This document shows positions 10,228-18,907 of a DNA stretch of 64,000 nt, piece by piece. The translations under genes were made by a program, and so were the position numbers. The notes under the pieces were generated by a model, which worked only from the letters and a program-made list of their open reading frames with translations, was not told the DNA's origin and did no database searches. The DNA is from Pseudomonadota bacterium (GTDB lineage: Bacteria > Desulfobacterota > Desulfovibrionia > Desulfovibrionales > Desulfovibrionaceae), in NCBI GenBank assembly GCA_018816865.1, contig JAHIUW010000038.1, positions 62,001 through 126,000 of the forward strand, written 5' to 3'. Position 1 is the first letter of the stretch. Every line of letters begins with the position of its first letter.

Positions 10228-10415
10228 GGCGGTTCACTCCTGTTGGGTTCGCAGCCCTGTATAGCGCAAGGCGCGACCGGGGGAAAGGGGCTGACCCGGG
10301 AGGCATTTGGCCTGTCAGGAGGGCACTGGAATTGTCGGGAAGTTTGCAACAATGCTTGCCATGATTGCAAGGCGTGGCGTATGCTCCCGGCCTAACTTGA
10401 ATGAGGGGAAAGTGA

Positions 10416-11177
10416 ATGTCGAGTCGGATATCGTTGGGCGCGTTGCTCCTTGCTGCGGTCGTGCTGCTCTCGGCGGCGGCAGCAGCGCAGGAGTTGTACG
10501 TCGTGACCGAGGACTATCCACCGTACAACTACCTGCGGGATGGTGAGGTTGTCGGGGTCTCGACGGAGATTCTACGGGCCGTGCTGAAGCGGGCCAACGT
10601 CGGCTATCGGATCGAGGTGCTGCCTTGGGCTCGGGCCTACCGTATTGCGGAGAACGCCAAGGATGTGCTGATCTACACCCTGGCCAGGATTCCGGAGCGC
10701 GAGGAACTGTTCCATTGGGTGGGGCCCATCGCCCCGCGCAGCGTGCAGCTGTTTCGCCTGTCCAGTCGCGATACTCTGGCCCCCGCCAGCGATGCCGAGT
10801 TGACCCGCTATACCATGGGAGCCATACGCGAAGACGCCACGGAGTCGCTGGCGCGGAGTCTGGGATTCGTTCCGGGCAAAAATCTGATCCTGGCCCAGGA
10901 CCTGGGTCAGCTCTTGCGGTTGCTGGAGGCCGGACGCATCGACCTGTTACCGAGCAATTCCTTCATGTTCCAGCATGATCTGAAAAAGTACGAGCGCGAT
11001 CCCTCGGGTTATGCGTCCTGCTACACGCTGGACTTTGAGCAGGGTTATTATTTCGGCATCAGCCGGGGCAGCAGTGCCCGGACTGTCAAACGGGTTCGTG
11101 GGGCCTTCGCCGCCCTCTCCAGGGACGGGACCTTGGACAGAATCCGTAGCCGCTACGACGGGGAGCTGTTCAAGTAG
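10416..11177 (+). CDS. Periplasmic solute-binding protein, family 3
   Basis: Predicted 253 residues with a signal peptide (residues 1-24, ending AAAAAQ) and a bacterial extracellular solute-binding family 3 fold: ELYVVTEDYPPYNYLRDGEVVGVSTEIL at the start of the mature protein, then the lobe II elements GAIREDA and LEAGRIDLLPSNSF. Such proteins bind polar amino acids or act as sensors. The pattern is closer to the small orphan SBPs common in Desulfovibrio than to a transporter subunit, and no permease or ATPase of the amino acid family is adjacent. The ATG follows GAGGGGAAAGTG. Confidence 0.88.
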   Translation: MSSRISLGALLLAAVVLLSAAAAAQELYVVTEDYPPYNYLRDGEVVGVSTEILRAVLKRANVGYRIEVLPWARAYRIAENAKDVLIYTLARIPEREELFHWVGPIAPRSVQLFRLSSRDTLAPASDAELTRYTMGAIREDATESLARSLGFVPGKNLILAQDLGQLLRLLEAGRIDLLPSNSFMFQHDLKKYERDPSGYASCYTLDFEQGYYFGISRGSSARTVKRVRGAFAALSRDGTLDRIRSRYDGELFK

Positions 11178-11233
11178 TCGTGGGCGTCGAGCCCCCGCCT
11201 GGTCTTGCACTGATTCCTGTTGCCAAAAAGACC

Positions 11234-11623
11234 CTACTGCCCCTTGTTCAGTTCGTGCTCCAGCACGATGACCGGGATGGCAAACAGCAGGTAGGGCAGA
11301 AAATCCAGCCCGATCTGGAAGATGTTGATCGGGCCGGACATGGTCGCTACACCCATCAAATCCCCGAAATTCTTGAGCATGACATAAAATGCCCCGATGG
11401 CCAGGGTTGCTTGGTAGACCATGCGCCATTGTCCCGGTGCGAAGCGCAATAGCGTCTTGCCCCAGGCCAGCTGGATGCAGCCCGCCAGACACAGGGTGAA
11501 CAGCACCACCGTGGCGATGCTCTTGATGACGAACAGGTGATGGCTGGCATAGGCCAGGCTCCAGAGGTCGGTGAAGCTGGTCGTAAGCCAGAGCACGAGG
11601 AGCAGGATGGAATAGGGCTTCAT
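11234..11623 (-). CDS. Small integral membrane protein, unknown function
   Basis: A 129-residue protein starting MKPYSILLLVLWL with four predicted transmembrane helices (about 5-22, 28-52, 66-85 and 100-120) and a short charged tail, LEHELNKGQ. I recognise no family. It is convergent with the solute-binding protein gene and separated from the next minus-strand gene by the R1 palindrome, so it may be the distal gene of a transcript that reads through R1. The start chosen is the first Met before the first helix; 19 extra residues upstream look non-coding. Confidence 0.6.
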   Translation of the reverse strand: MKPYSILLLVLWLTTSFTDLWSLAYASHHLFVIKSIATVVLFTLCLAGCIQLAWGKTLLRFAPGQWRMVYQATLAIGAFYVMLKNFGDLMGVATMSGPINIFQIGLDFLPYLLFAIPVIVLEHELNKGQ

Positions 11624-11802
11624 ACGGGCCAGTCCTTGGATTGATGGGTGGCTGGGGTCATTCTGGTTTCCGGGTAGCACATTCGTCGAAAAATCACGAA
11701 TCTGGTTTGCAGGATGTTAAAAAGTGCTGCTCGTAAGGACCATAGTAAGTTCCAGCTGGTTGTTCAAAAACGTTGCTGCAAAGAGCATGGATTTTCACTG
11801 CC

Positions 11803-11956
11803 ATTGTTAAGCTGTTGGCAGGCTGTTCATCGTTTTTGCTGGCTAGGCGCTAGGCGGATTCAGGCCCGAAGCATAGTCGGATCTATTCGAGGGGCTGAAT
11901 CCGCCGCAGCACGCCTAAGGTGTAAGGTCTTGTAAGCTCCCAAGTTCGCTAACAAT
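11803..11956 (-). repeat. Nested palindromic element R1
   Basis: A nested hairpin: outer arms attgttaagc (11803-11812) and gctaacaat (11948-11956), inner perfect 11-bp arms GGCGGATTCAG (11853-11863) and CTGAATCCGCC (11895-11905), and a small atag/ctat hairpin at the tip. On the minus strand the joints read TGCTGC before the inner stem, CCCCTCG...CTTCGGGC flanking the tip, and TAGCGCCTAGC after it, matching R2-R5. It fills most of the 370-bp gap between the DnaQ-like gene and the 11234-11623 gene. A second GTTGCTGC fragment near 11772 may be the remnant of another copy. Confidence 0.75.
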
Positions 11957-11994
11957 TCACTTAACACCGCCAGCGAAAACGAGGGCCCGCCTGC

Positions 11995-12735
11995 CTAGAA
12001 GTACCAGCGCCAACTGCGCCCCGCCATATACAAATCCCGCAGGGTCTTGACGCCGCCGCTCCTGAGTTTCTTGACCAGGAACAGGAACAGATAGGCCGTC
12101 TGCATGGCGTCGTACAGGGCGTTGTGCTGGTTGAACGAGGGCAGGCCATAGCGGTCCGAGAGGTCGTACAGCTGGTAGGAGACCTGACCGTCGAACTGAT
12201 CGTAGTAGCTTTCCCACAACTCCTGCTGATAAATCTGTGCCAGGCGCATGGTATCCAGGCAGGGGGTGTGCAGCTTGCCGCCGAGGATGTCCATGGCCGC
12301 GCGGTTCAGGAAGCTCATGTCCAGGCCGATGTTATGCCCCACGATCAGCGCATTGCCACAGAAGCTCATGACCTCCGGAAAGATGGTGCGCAACCGGGGG
12401 GCGCCCTTGAGCATTTGGGGGGTGATGCGGTGGATCATGGTCGAGAGCTTGGGCAACTCGCCCCTGGGGGCCACCAGGGAATAGTAGGAGTTGGCCGTGA
12501 TGGAGAGATTCTTGATGCGCACCACGCCGATGGAGACGATTTCGTCCGTACGCGGGGCCAGGCCGGTCAGCTCGGTGTCCAGCACGCAGAACTCGTAGTC
12601 CTGGAGCGGACGGTCCTGATCGAAGGATGTGAAGTGTTCGGCGTTGGCACGCAGCAGCTGGTTCTTAGGCGGATGCCGGAACAGGCCCATGGCCTTGTCG
12701 AACACGGAGAGGTGGGTGGCCGCAGCAGCGATCAT
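11995..12735 (-). CDS. DnaQ-like 3'-5' exonuclease domain protein
   Basis: A 246-residue protein of the DEDDh exonuclease superfamily (PolC/epsilon/RNase T-like): ExoI in FCVLDTELTG, ExoII in GHNIGLDMSFL and ExoIII in HNALYDAMQTA. The acidic residues and the His of the DEDDh set are present, so activity on DNA or RNA ends is likely. The ATG at 12735 follows CTGGAGGCCACG. It starts 15 bp after the stop of the cNMP/CBS/nucleotidyltransferase gene; this exonuclease plus DUF294 pairing recurs in bacteria, and both probably act in one signalling module. The exact substrate is unknown. Confidence 0.88.
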   Translation of the reverse strand: MIAAAATHLSVFDKAMGLFRHPPKNQLLRANAEHFTSFDQDRPLQDYEFCVLDTELTGLAPRTDEIVSIGVVRIKNLSITANSYYSLVAPRGELPKLSTMIHRITPQMLKGAPRLRTIFPEVMSFCGNALIVGHNIGLDMSFLNRAAMDILGGKLHTPCLDTMRLAQIYQQELWESYYDQFDGQVSYQLYDLSDRYGLPSFNQHNALYDAMQTAYLFLFLVKKLRSGGVKTLRDLYMAGRSWRWYF

Positions 12736-12750
12736 GATCGTGGCCTCCAG

Positions 12751-14679
12751 TTATCCGATGTTGAGGTGGAAGACGTCCTTGATGAAGGACTGCATTCCGC
12801 CAATGACCCCGAAGGCTTCCTTGAGGGTCTGTTTTTCCAGGTCGGAAAGATCCGACGGGTTGACGTGGTTGTCCGGCTGTTGCCCGTTGTTGATCTGTGT
12901 CATCTGATGCACCAGCCTGAGTTGCATCAGGAATTCATAGGCCTCCACGGCCTCGGAGATCAGATTCTGGGCCACGTGCCCGCGTTCCTTGAGGATTTCG
13001 AAGCGGTCCAGGGTATTGGTCTCGATGATCTTGTGGCGCAAGGCGAAGAGCCGACCGAAATCCACGAAAGGAACGAGCCCGCTCTTCTTCAGGTCCAGGC
13101 GATCCTTGTGCTCACCGTTTTTCTCCACGATGAAGCCCCTGAAGAACGACAATGGTGGCCGGGCCGTCAGACAGTCCTTGGCCAGATGGTGCAGGAACAC
13201 GGTTTCGCGTGCGGCATGCACGGTGACATGGCTGCGCAGGGATTGCCCCAGGGACAGCTGTCCATACCCCGGGCGGAAGTCGAAGAAGATCGTGGCATTC
13301 AGGACCTCCGCCGGTTCCGGGCGCAGGATCATGCGTTCGAAATAGTCGCGGCAGACGCTGAAGGGCTGTCGCCACTTGGGGTTGGAGGCCATCATCTCGC
13401 CGGGGCACAGGGGATAGCCGCATTGCACGAGATGTTCGATGGCGGCCTCGGTAAAATGTTTGAAATAGTCCTTGGCGGCCCGGGCTTCGTCTTCGCCCAC
13501 GGGGTCGCGGTAGACCAGGGCGTTGTCCTGGTCGGTGTGAAAGGTCTGTTCCTTGCGGCCTTCGGAACCCATCAGAATCCAACAGAAGGGCACCGGCGGC
13601 GGGCCCATCTCGTCCTGGAGCATGTTCAACAGCTTTTCCAGGATCAGGTCGTTCATGACCGTGATCATGCGCGTGATGTTGCCTGCCTTGGCCCCTTCCT
13701 CGATCAGTCCGCCCACGGTGAATGGCACCTTCTGCGACAGGGGATACAGCCCCGGGATGTCGCGCACGGCCATGATCTCGCGGAATAGGGATACGGGCGA
13801 ACGACCCTGGATGAGCATGATGTCGTGGGAGGTGATCATGCCCTGTACCTCGCCGTGGCGCGTGACCGCCAGGTGATGGATCTGGGAGCTCATCATCTTC
13901 AGCAAGGCGTCGAAGCAGGGTTCGCGGTGGGGCACCGTTGCCAGCGGCGAACTCATGATGAACTCCACGGGGGCGTCATAGGCCTCGCCTTCGGCCACGG
14001 CGCGGCGCAGGTCCTTGTCCGTGACGATGCCCGTGGCCTCGCCGCTGGGGTCGGTCACCAGCAGTGAGCCGATGTTCTGGTTGTTCATGATCTGCGCGGC
14101 TTCGCGGATGGTGCGCCCGCTGGCGATCATCACCGGGGCGGTTTTGACGATGTCCCCCACGCGCGAGGCGAAGAGATACAGGGGGCTGGTGGCGCAGAGG
14201 TTGGCATGCTGCCGTCGCAGTTCCGAGAAGGCCTTGGAGATGTAACTCTCGGAAAAGCTGTGCAAATAGAATTGGGCCATGGTCGGATGTGCGAGCACCA
14301 GCTTGCGGAAGACCTCGGCCGGGACCTTGAAGCAGAAGGTGTCTTCAATGGTCTCGGCGGACAGGCTGGCTGGCGCGTTGCGGATGGCCCCCAAGGCGCC
14401 CACAACCTGGCCTTCGCCCCGGTAGTCGATGGGCTTTTCCTCACCCTGGTCCTGGATGAGGGTCAGCTTGACCGCGCCGCTGCGCACGATGAGCACATCC
14501 TCGATGATAGTCTCGTTCTGGGTCAGCAGGCGGGTTCCCTTGAGATAAAAGTCGATGGAACATTGCGAGGCCAGGGCCGCGAGGTCGGCCGCGGGCAATT
14601 CCGAGAAGGGCAGGGTCTTCTTCAGAAACGGAACGAGTTCAGAGGCTTGCGCGGTGAAGACGTCGCTGTTGTGGACCAT
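12751..14679 (-). CDS. cNMP-binding, CBS-pair and DUF294 nucleotidyltransferase-like protein
   Basis: Predicted 642 residues from MVHNSDVF. Domains in order: a cyclic-nucleotide-binding/Crp-like sensor (about 20-140, with GEGQVVGALGAI); a pair of CBS domains (about 150-275, with SLLVTDPSGEATGIVTDKDLR and GMITSHDIML); a GlnD-like nucleotidyltransferase (GSEGRKEQTFHTDQDNALVY, with Gly-Ser and an Asp-x-Asp pair); and the DUF294 C-terminal substrate-binding helical domain. The fold suggests transfer of a nucleotidyl group to a protein or small molecule under control of a nucleotide ligand; the target is unknown. Located between the acetate-type symporter and the exonuclease gene, all on the minus strand. 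Confidence 0.88.
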   Translation of the reverse strand: MVHNSDVFTAQASELVPFLKKTLPFSELPAADLAALASQCSIDFYLKGTRLLTQNETIIEDVLIVRSGAVKLTLIQDQGEEKPIDYRGEGQVVGALGAIRNAPASLSAETIEDTFCFKVPAEVFRKLVLAHPTMAQFYLHSFSESYISKAFSELRRQHANLCATSPLYLFASRVGDIVKTAPVMIASGRTIREAAQIMNNQNIGSLLVTDPSGEATGIVTDKDLRRAVAEGEAYDAPVEFIMSSPLATVPHREPCFDALLKMMSSQIHHLAVTRHGEVQGMITSHDIMLIQGRSPVSLFREIMAVRDIPGLYPLSQKVPFTVGGLIEEGAKAGNITRMITVMNDLILEKLLNMLQDEMGPPPVPFCWILMGSEGRKEQTFHTDQDNALVYRDPVGEDEARAAKDYFKHFTEAAIEHLVQCGYPLCPGEMMASNPKWRQPFSVCRDYFERMILRPEPAEVLNATIFFDFRPGYGQLSLGQSLRSHVTVHAARETVFLHHLAKDCLTARPPLSFFRGFIVEKNGEHKDRLDLKKSGLVPFVDFGRLFALRHKIIETNTLDRFEILKERGHVAQNLISEAVEAYEFLMQLRLVHQMTQINNGQQPDNHVNPSDLSDLEKQTLKEAFGVIGGMQSFIKDVFHLNIG

Positions 14680-14700
14680 GATTCTCCGCCCGGTTGTTGT

Positions 14701-14737
14701 GTCTGCATGGGGCGCAGGACGCGCGCCCCATGCAGAC
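14701..14737. promoter_or_regulatory. Perfect 15-bp inverted repeat upstream of the DUF294 gene
   Basis: GTCTGCATGGGGCGC (14701-14715) and GCGCCCCATGCAGAC (14723-14737) flank a 7-nt spacer, starting 21 bp upstream of the ATG at 14679. There is no U-tract on the minus strand, so it is not a standard terminator. It could be a protein operator or a hairpin in the leader of the DUF294 gene. It is unrelated in sequence to R1-R5. Confidence 0.5.
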
Positions 14738-14838
14738 ATTATCATATCGTCATTTGTTCTTCATCGCCAATCAGTGGCGATGGGTGACCATTTGCTTGCG
14801 AATGGTGCTTAGAACCCGGTTGACATTCCTGCTAACCG

Positions 14839-14960
14839 ATGTCGTTCAGAATCCAGGCTGGGTCGGCGCAAGGGCCGTTCAGGTCCGAAGCATATCTGCA
14901 ATATGCGAGGAGTTGAACGGTTTGCAGCAACACCCCCAGCCTGGATAAATGGACGACATT
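14839..14960 (-). repeat. Nested palindromic element R2
   Basis: Outermost arms are atgtcgtt (14839-14846) with the near-complement in ggacgacat (14951-14959). Next come CCAGGCTGGG (14853-14862) and CCCAGCCTGG (14935-14944), then an inner stem CCGTTCA (14875-14881) and TGAACGG (14914-14920), and a tip GCATAT/ATATGC. On the minus strand the joints GTTGCTGC, CTCCTCG...CTTCGG and CTTGCGCC match the other copies. It begins directly at the stop codon of the SSS symporter gene (14961). Confidence 0.8.
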
Positions 14961-16736
14961 CTAGTGGTCGACGGCCATACCCGCACCGCGCGGGAAGCGC
15001 ACGGTTTCGACCATGTCCTGAATCTCCTGGGGAGGCGCAGGGGTCACGGCCGAGACGCCGATGACCATGGCGAAGTTGAGCAGCATGCCGATGAAGCCGA
15101 TGCCTTCGGGGCTGATGCCCATGAACCACCAGCCCATACCCAGGAACTTGGTCTGGATGATGTACATCATGGTGAAGCCGATGCCTGCAATCATGCCTGC
15201 AATGGCGCCTTCACGAGTGGCCCGCTTCCAGAAGATGCCCAGCACCAGGATCGGGAAGAAGCTTGACGCGCCAAGGCCGAAGGCCAGGGCCACCACCTGG
15301 GCCACGAAGCCCGGAGGGTTGATGCCGAAGTAACCTGCCACACAGACCGCCACACCGATCATCACTCGGCCCAGGGCCAGGCGCGACTTCTCGGAGGCAT
15401 TGCGGTTGATGAGCCGGTAGTACAGGTCATGCGAGATGCTTGAGGCGATGACCAGCATCAGACCCGAGGCCGTGGACAGGGCCGCGGCCAGACCGCCAGC
15501 CGCCACCAGGGCGATGACCCAGGCGGGCAGGCCCGCGATCTCGGGGTTGGCGAGCACCATGATGTCGCGGTCCACGTAGAGTTCGTTGGCCGAATCCGTG
15601 GGGGCGTTGCTAATAGTGCGCTGACCGAGCACACCCTGTGCGCCCGTGAACTCGGGCTTGCCGACAAAGGCCGCGCCGGCGCGGTACTGGATGATGCCGT
15701 CGTTGTTCTTGTCCAACCAAGCGATCAGTCCGGTGGTTTCCCAGTTGTTGAACCAGGAGGGAGCCTCGGTGTAAGTCTTGTCATTGATGGTGTTGACCAT
15801 GTTGTAGCGCGCGAAACTCGCCACAGCCGGTGCCGTGGTATAGAGGATGGCGATGAACAGCAGGGCATACCCGGCGGACAGGCGCGCGGCGCGCACGCTG
15901 GGCACGGTGTAGAAACGGATGATGACGTGGGGCAGGCCCGCGGTGCCCACCATCAGACTCATGGTCATGGCGAACACGTCCAGCATGGACTTGTTGCCCG
16001 GGCCGAAGGCCGAGGTGTATTCGCGGAAGCCTAAGTCCGTGCCGATCTGATTCAGGGTGTCCAGCAGGTATTTGCCCGCGTCGGGCCCGGAAATGATGGA
16101 GCTGCCAAACCCGATCTGGGGGATGACATGGCCCGTGATCTTGACGGAGATGGCCACCGCCGGGATCAGGAAGGCCACGATGAGCACGCAGTACTGGGCC
16201 ACCTGGGTATAGGTGATGCCTTTCATGCCGCCCAGCCCCGCATAGATGAACACGATGACCATGCCGATGATCACGCCCGTGTTGACGTCCACTTCCAAGA
16301 AGCGCGAGAAGACGATGCCCACGCCGCGCATCTGTCCGGCCACGTAGGTCAGGGACACGAAGATGGCGCAGACCAGCGCCACCAGGCGCGCGGTGCTGGA
16401 ATAGTAGCGGTCACCCACGAAGTCCGGGACCGTGTACTTGCCGAACTTGCGCAGGTACGGAGCCAGAAGAAGTGCCAGCAGCACGTAGCCGCCGGTCCAG
16501 CCCATGAGGTACACCGCTCCGGTGTAGCCCTGGAAGGAAATGATGCCCGCCATGGAGATGAACGAGGCGGCGCTCATCCAGTCCGCGGCAGTGGCCATGC
16601 CGTTGGCAAGGGCCGGAACGCCGCCCCCGGCCACGTAAAATCCCTTGGTGTCTTTGACCCGTGAGAGCCAGGCGATGGTCAGGTAGACTGAGAAGGTCAG
16701 TCCCACCATGACGTATGTCCATGCTTTAATTTCCAT
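14961..16736 (-). CDS. Sodium:solute symporter, acetate/pyruvate-type large subunit
   Basis: Predicted 591 residues with about 13 transmembrane helices of the SSS (solute:sodium symporter) family. The start SVYLTIAWLSRVKDTKGFYVAGGG and the block GMATAADWMSAASFISMAG are typical of ActP-like members that take up acetate, lactate or pyruvate; a soluble loop with an Asp-rich DKNNDG segment sits near residue 345. The ribosome site CAGGAGAACGTC precedes the ATG. It lies 23 bp after a DUF4212 gene, the usual small-subunit partner. Acetate or another organic acid is the likely substrate, but specificity cannot be read from sequence. Confidence 0.9.
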   Translation of the reverse strand: MEIKAWTYVMVGLTFSVYLTIAWLSRVKDTKGFYVAGGGVPALANGMATAADWMSAASFISMAGIISFQGYTGAVYLMGWTGGYVLLALLLAPYLRKFGKYTVPDFVGDRYYSSTARLVALVCAIFVSLTYVAGQMRGVGIVFSRFLEVDVNTGVIIGMVIVFIYAGLGGMKGITYTQVAQYCVLIVAFLIPAVAISVKITGHVIPQIGFGSSIISGPDAGKYLLDTLNQIGTDLGFREYTSAFGPGNKSMLDVFAMTMSLMVGTAGLPHVIIRFYTVPSVRAARLSAGYALLFIAILYTTAPAVASFARYNMVNTINDKTYTEAPSWFNNWETTGLIAWLDKNNDGIIQYRAGAAFVGKPEFTGAQGVLGQRTISNAPTDSANELYVDRDIMVLANPEIAGLPAWVIALVAAGGLAAALSTASGLMLVIASSISHDLYYRLINRNASEKSRLALGRVMIGVAVCVAGYFGINPPGFVAQVVALAFGLGASSFFPILVLGIFWKRATREGAIAGMIAGIGFTMMYIIQTKFLGMGWWFMGISPEGIGFIGMLLNFAMVIGVSAVTPAPPQEIQDMVETVRFPRGAGMAVDH

Positions 16737-16759
16737 GACGTTCTCCTGTGTTGAGCGGC

Positions 16760-17005
16760 TTATTCATGCACGTCGAATTTTCGGTCCAGTCGCTGCATCA
16801 GCAGGTAGTAGACAAAGATCAGGACGACGAAGACGTAGATGGAGCCCTGCTGGGCAAACCAGAAGCCCAGAGGGAAACCACCCATCTTGATGGTGTTTAA
16901 GGGTTCGACGAACAGGATGCCGCAGCCGTAGGATACGATGGCCCAGATGGACAGCAGGACGATCATGTACCCAACGTTTTTTTTCCAATACTCTTTCATG
17001 TCCAT
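16760..17005 (-). CDS. DUF4212 small subunit of sodium/solute symporter
   Basis: An 81-residue protein, MDMKEYWKKNVGYMIVLLS..., with two transmembrane helices (about 11-33 and 45-70) joined by a short loop, and a Leu/Arg/Asp-rich cytoplasmic tail ending FDVHE. This is the DUF4212 pattern found immediately upstream of SSS symporters, where the pair forms one transport system. The chosen ATG lies after TACACCATGG with a weak ribosome site; an upstream extension of about 100 codons is low-complexity and rejected. Confidence 0.88.
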   Translation of the reverse strand: MDMKEYWKKNVGYMIVLLSIWAIVSYGCGILFVEPLNTIKMGGFPLGFWFAQQGSIYVFVVLIFVYYLLMQRLDRKFDVHE

Positions 17006-17402
17006 GGTGTACCCCCAGTCTGTTGAATTTTGGCCGTCTCCGCGGTGTGGTGCGCCTGATTGCGGCAGTGGCCATTGACTGATTTTGCTTTTGTATATGG
17101 CGAAAAGCGACGATGCATCCCATTTTCGGTGAGCGGTCACAAATAGTGTTGTCGGGGGGAGCGCCCGTGGCGGACGCCGTTCCCCGCTTCTGCCGCGCCG
17201 CTTAATTTGCAGGATTGACCGCCCGCCCCCAGGGCTGCCCCGGCGGCGCAGAGTGTGAAAAAGTGCATCCGGGGTCCTGACCGGTGGCGGTCTGATATTC
17301 ACCTTTCGCATTCAATCTGATACCAACCGTGGGTAGCGGTATGGATGAAGCCCTGTCCTGGATTGAGCTCGAACCGGCCTCCCGGCCATTGAGGACCTTG
17401 AA
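17006..17402. other. Intergenic region between divergent DUF4212 and cvpA genes
   Basis: A 397-bp divergent gap that must hold promoters for both directions. I see no confident sigma-70 or sigma-54 box. It contains GC-rich stretches (17150-17270) and a more balanced stretch at 17290-17340. A 21-codon frame at 17341-17406 is listed separately. Nothing else in it is recognisable. Confidence 0.4.
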
Positions 17403-17406
17403 ATGA
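17341..17406 (+). CDS. Possible 21-residue upstream ORF overlapping the cvpA start
   Basis: ATG at 17341 opens a 21-codon frame (MDEALSWIELEPASRPLRTLK) whose TGA overlaps the ATG of cvpA as ATGA, the same coupling seen elsewhere in this window. The upstream GGGTAGCGGT is a poor ribosome site, and codon use is uninformative at this length. It could be a translational leader for cvpA or chance. Confidence 0.2.
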   Translation: MDEALSWIELEPASRPLRTLK

Positions 17407-18059
17407 TGATCAGTTTTCTCGATGTCGTGTTCGCCGCAATCACCCTGTTCTTCGTGGTGCGCGGCCTGTTTCGCGGCTTGTTCAAGGAGATCGCCTCCAC
17501 TGTGGGTGTGGTGGCGGCCTATTACGTGGCCAGTAATTACAACGGGCTCTTTGTTCCGTTTTTTCAGGTCTGGTTCAAGAATCCGGGGCTGCTGCATTTC
17601 TTGTCCTACGTGACGATGTTCGCAGGCGTGATGTTCGGCGTGATGTTTTTCGCCTGGGCCCTGGCGCGCATGCTGCGCATCATGCCCGTGTTCTGGGTGG
17701 ACGTGCCCGGCGGTATGGCCGTGGGTTTCCTTAAGGCCTGGCTGGTCTGCGTGGTGGTGCTGATCGGCATCACCTCCTTCATGCCCGATGCCGAATTCGT
17801 ACAGAATTCCAAGGTCGTGCCCTATCTGCAGAACGGTGCGCAGTTCTTGTCCAAGTATATGCCCGAGGACATGAAGAATTTTGACCCCTCGATCCTCCAG
17901 GAAAAGATGACCCAGGAGAAAGAGGAAGCCTTGAAAAAGTTCCTCTCGGGCAGCGACAAATCCGGCGGCGAGGGTGGCGAGATGAGCAAGAATTCACAGG
18001 AAATGCTCGAGAAGATGAGCAAGTCCATCAAGGACATGATGTCCAAAGAAAAAGAGTAA
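17403..18059 (+). CDS. CvpA-family membrane protein
   Basis: A 218-residue protein with the CvpA fold: four transmembrane helices in the first 125 residues (FLDVVFAAITLFFVVRGLFRGLFKE is the diagnostic opening) and a charged, helical cytoplasmic tail rich in Lys/Glu/Met (DMKNFDPSILQEKMTQEKEE, then Ser/Gly, then EMLEKMSKSIKDMMSKEKE). The family is linked to colicin V export and envelope homeostasis, with no defined reaction. The tail is longer than in E. coli CvpA. The mazG start follows its stop by one base, so the two are co-transcribed. Confidence 0.85.
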   Translation: MMISFLDVVFAAITLFFVVRGLFRGLFKEIASTVGVVAAYYVASNYNGLFVPFFQVWFKNPGLLHFLSYVTMFAGVMFGVMFFAWALARMLRIMPVFWVDVPGGMAVGFLKAWLVCVVVLIGITSFMPDAEFVQNSKVVPYLQNGAQFLSKYMPEDMKNFDPSILQEKMTQEKEEALKKFLSGSDKSGGEGGEMSKNSQEMLEKMSKSIKDMMSKEKE

Positions 18060-18060
18060 G

Positions 18061-18897
18061 ATGACAGACAATCAAGACGAGAAGCCCGCGCGGGGGCATG
18101 GCGAGGCCCTTGAGGAGTTGCTGGAGGTCATTGCCTCGCTGCTGGGTCCCGGCGGCTGCCCCTGGGATCAGAAGCAGACCCCGCAGACCATGACCGACTA
18201 TGTGATCGAGGAGGCCTTCGAACTGGTGGAGGCCATCCGTGCCGATGCCCCGGAGTTCGCCACCGAGGCGACTCGTTCCGAGGTCAAGGAGGAGCTGGGG
18301 GACGTGGCTTTCCTGCTGCTGTTCCTGGCGACCCTCTACGAGCGCCAAGGCTCCTTCGACCTCTCCGAGTCCCTGCGCTACAGCACGGCCAAGATGATCC
18401 GCCGCCATCCGCACGTCTTCGGGGACCTGAAACTGAAGGACCAGGAGGAGCTGCTCTTCAACTGGGAGAAGATCAAGCGCAACGAGAACACCGAGGACGA
18501 CGAGGCCCCCAAGCGCGTCTACGGCAGTCTGCCCAAGGGCCTGCCGCCGATGCTCAAGGCCTATCGCATTAACTCCAAGGCTGCGCGCGCCGGGTTCACC
18601 TGGGACACGGACCAGGATCAGGCCGGGCAACTGGCCTCGGAATGGGCCGAGTGGGAAGAGGCCAAGGCCGCAGGCGACCCCGCGCAGATGGAAGAGGAGT
18701 TCGGGGACTACCTGTTCACCTTGATCGAGTACGGGCGCCGTCACGGCATCAAGGCCAACGCCGCCCTGGACCAGGCCAACAACAAGTTTTTGGCCCGCTT
18801 CAACCAGATGGAAGACATCGTGCGCGGCAAGGGCAAGGATATCCCGGACCTGACCCTGGACGAGCTGAACAGGATCTGGGACGCCGTGAAGAAGTAG
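18061..18897 (+). CDS. mazG: Nucleoside triphosphate pyrophosphohydrolase MazG
   Basis: A 278-residue house-cleaning enzyme that hydrolyses NTPs to NMP and pyrophosphate. Two tandem MazG domains are visible: the first with GGCPWDQKQTPQTM, EEAFELVEAI and EVKEELGDVAFLLLF (the EExxE...ExxD metal site), the second with INSKAARAGFTWD and MEEEFGDYLFTLIE. The family hallmark KVYxR.. region near the C-terminus is replaced by NKFLARFNQMED, as is usual. The length matches E. coli MazG (263) with a short internal acidic linker (about 140-155). Confidence 0.95.
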   Translation: MTDNQDEKPARGHGEALEELLEVIASLLGPGGCPWDQKQTPQTMTDYVIEEAFELVEAIRADAPEFATEATRSEVKEELGDVAFLLLFLATLYERQGSFDLSESLRYSTAKMIRRHPHVFGDLKLKDQEELLFNWEKIKRNENTEDDEAPKRVYGSLPKGLPPMLKAYRINSKAARAGFTWDTDQDQAGQLASEWAEWEEAKAAGDPAQMEEEFGDYLFTLIEYGRRHGIKANAALDQANNKFLARFNQMEDIVRGKGKDIPDLTLDELNRIWDAVKK

Positions 18898-18907
18898 ATT
18901 ATTTTTC

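Noticed and set aside
12124-13788. 554-residue open frame on the plus strand
   Set aside because: Antisense to the DnaQ-like and DUF294 genes, whose protein motifs and ribosome sites are clear. The plus frame is His/Gln/Gly/Leu-rich noise.
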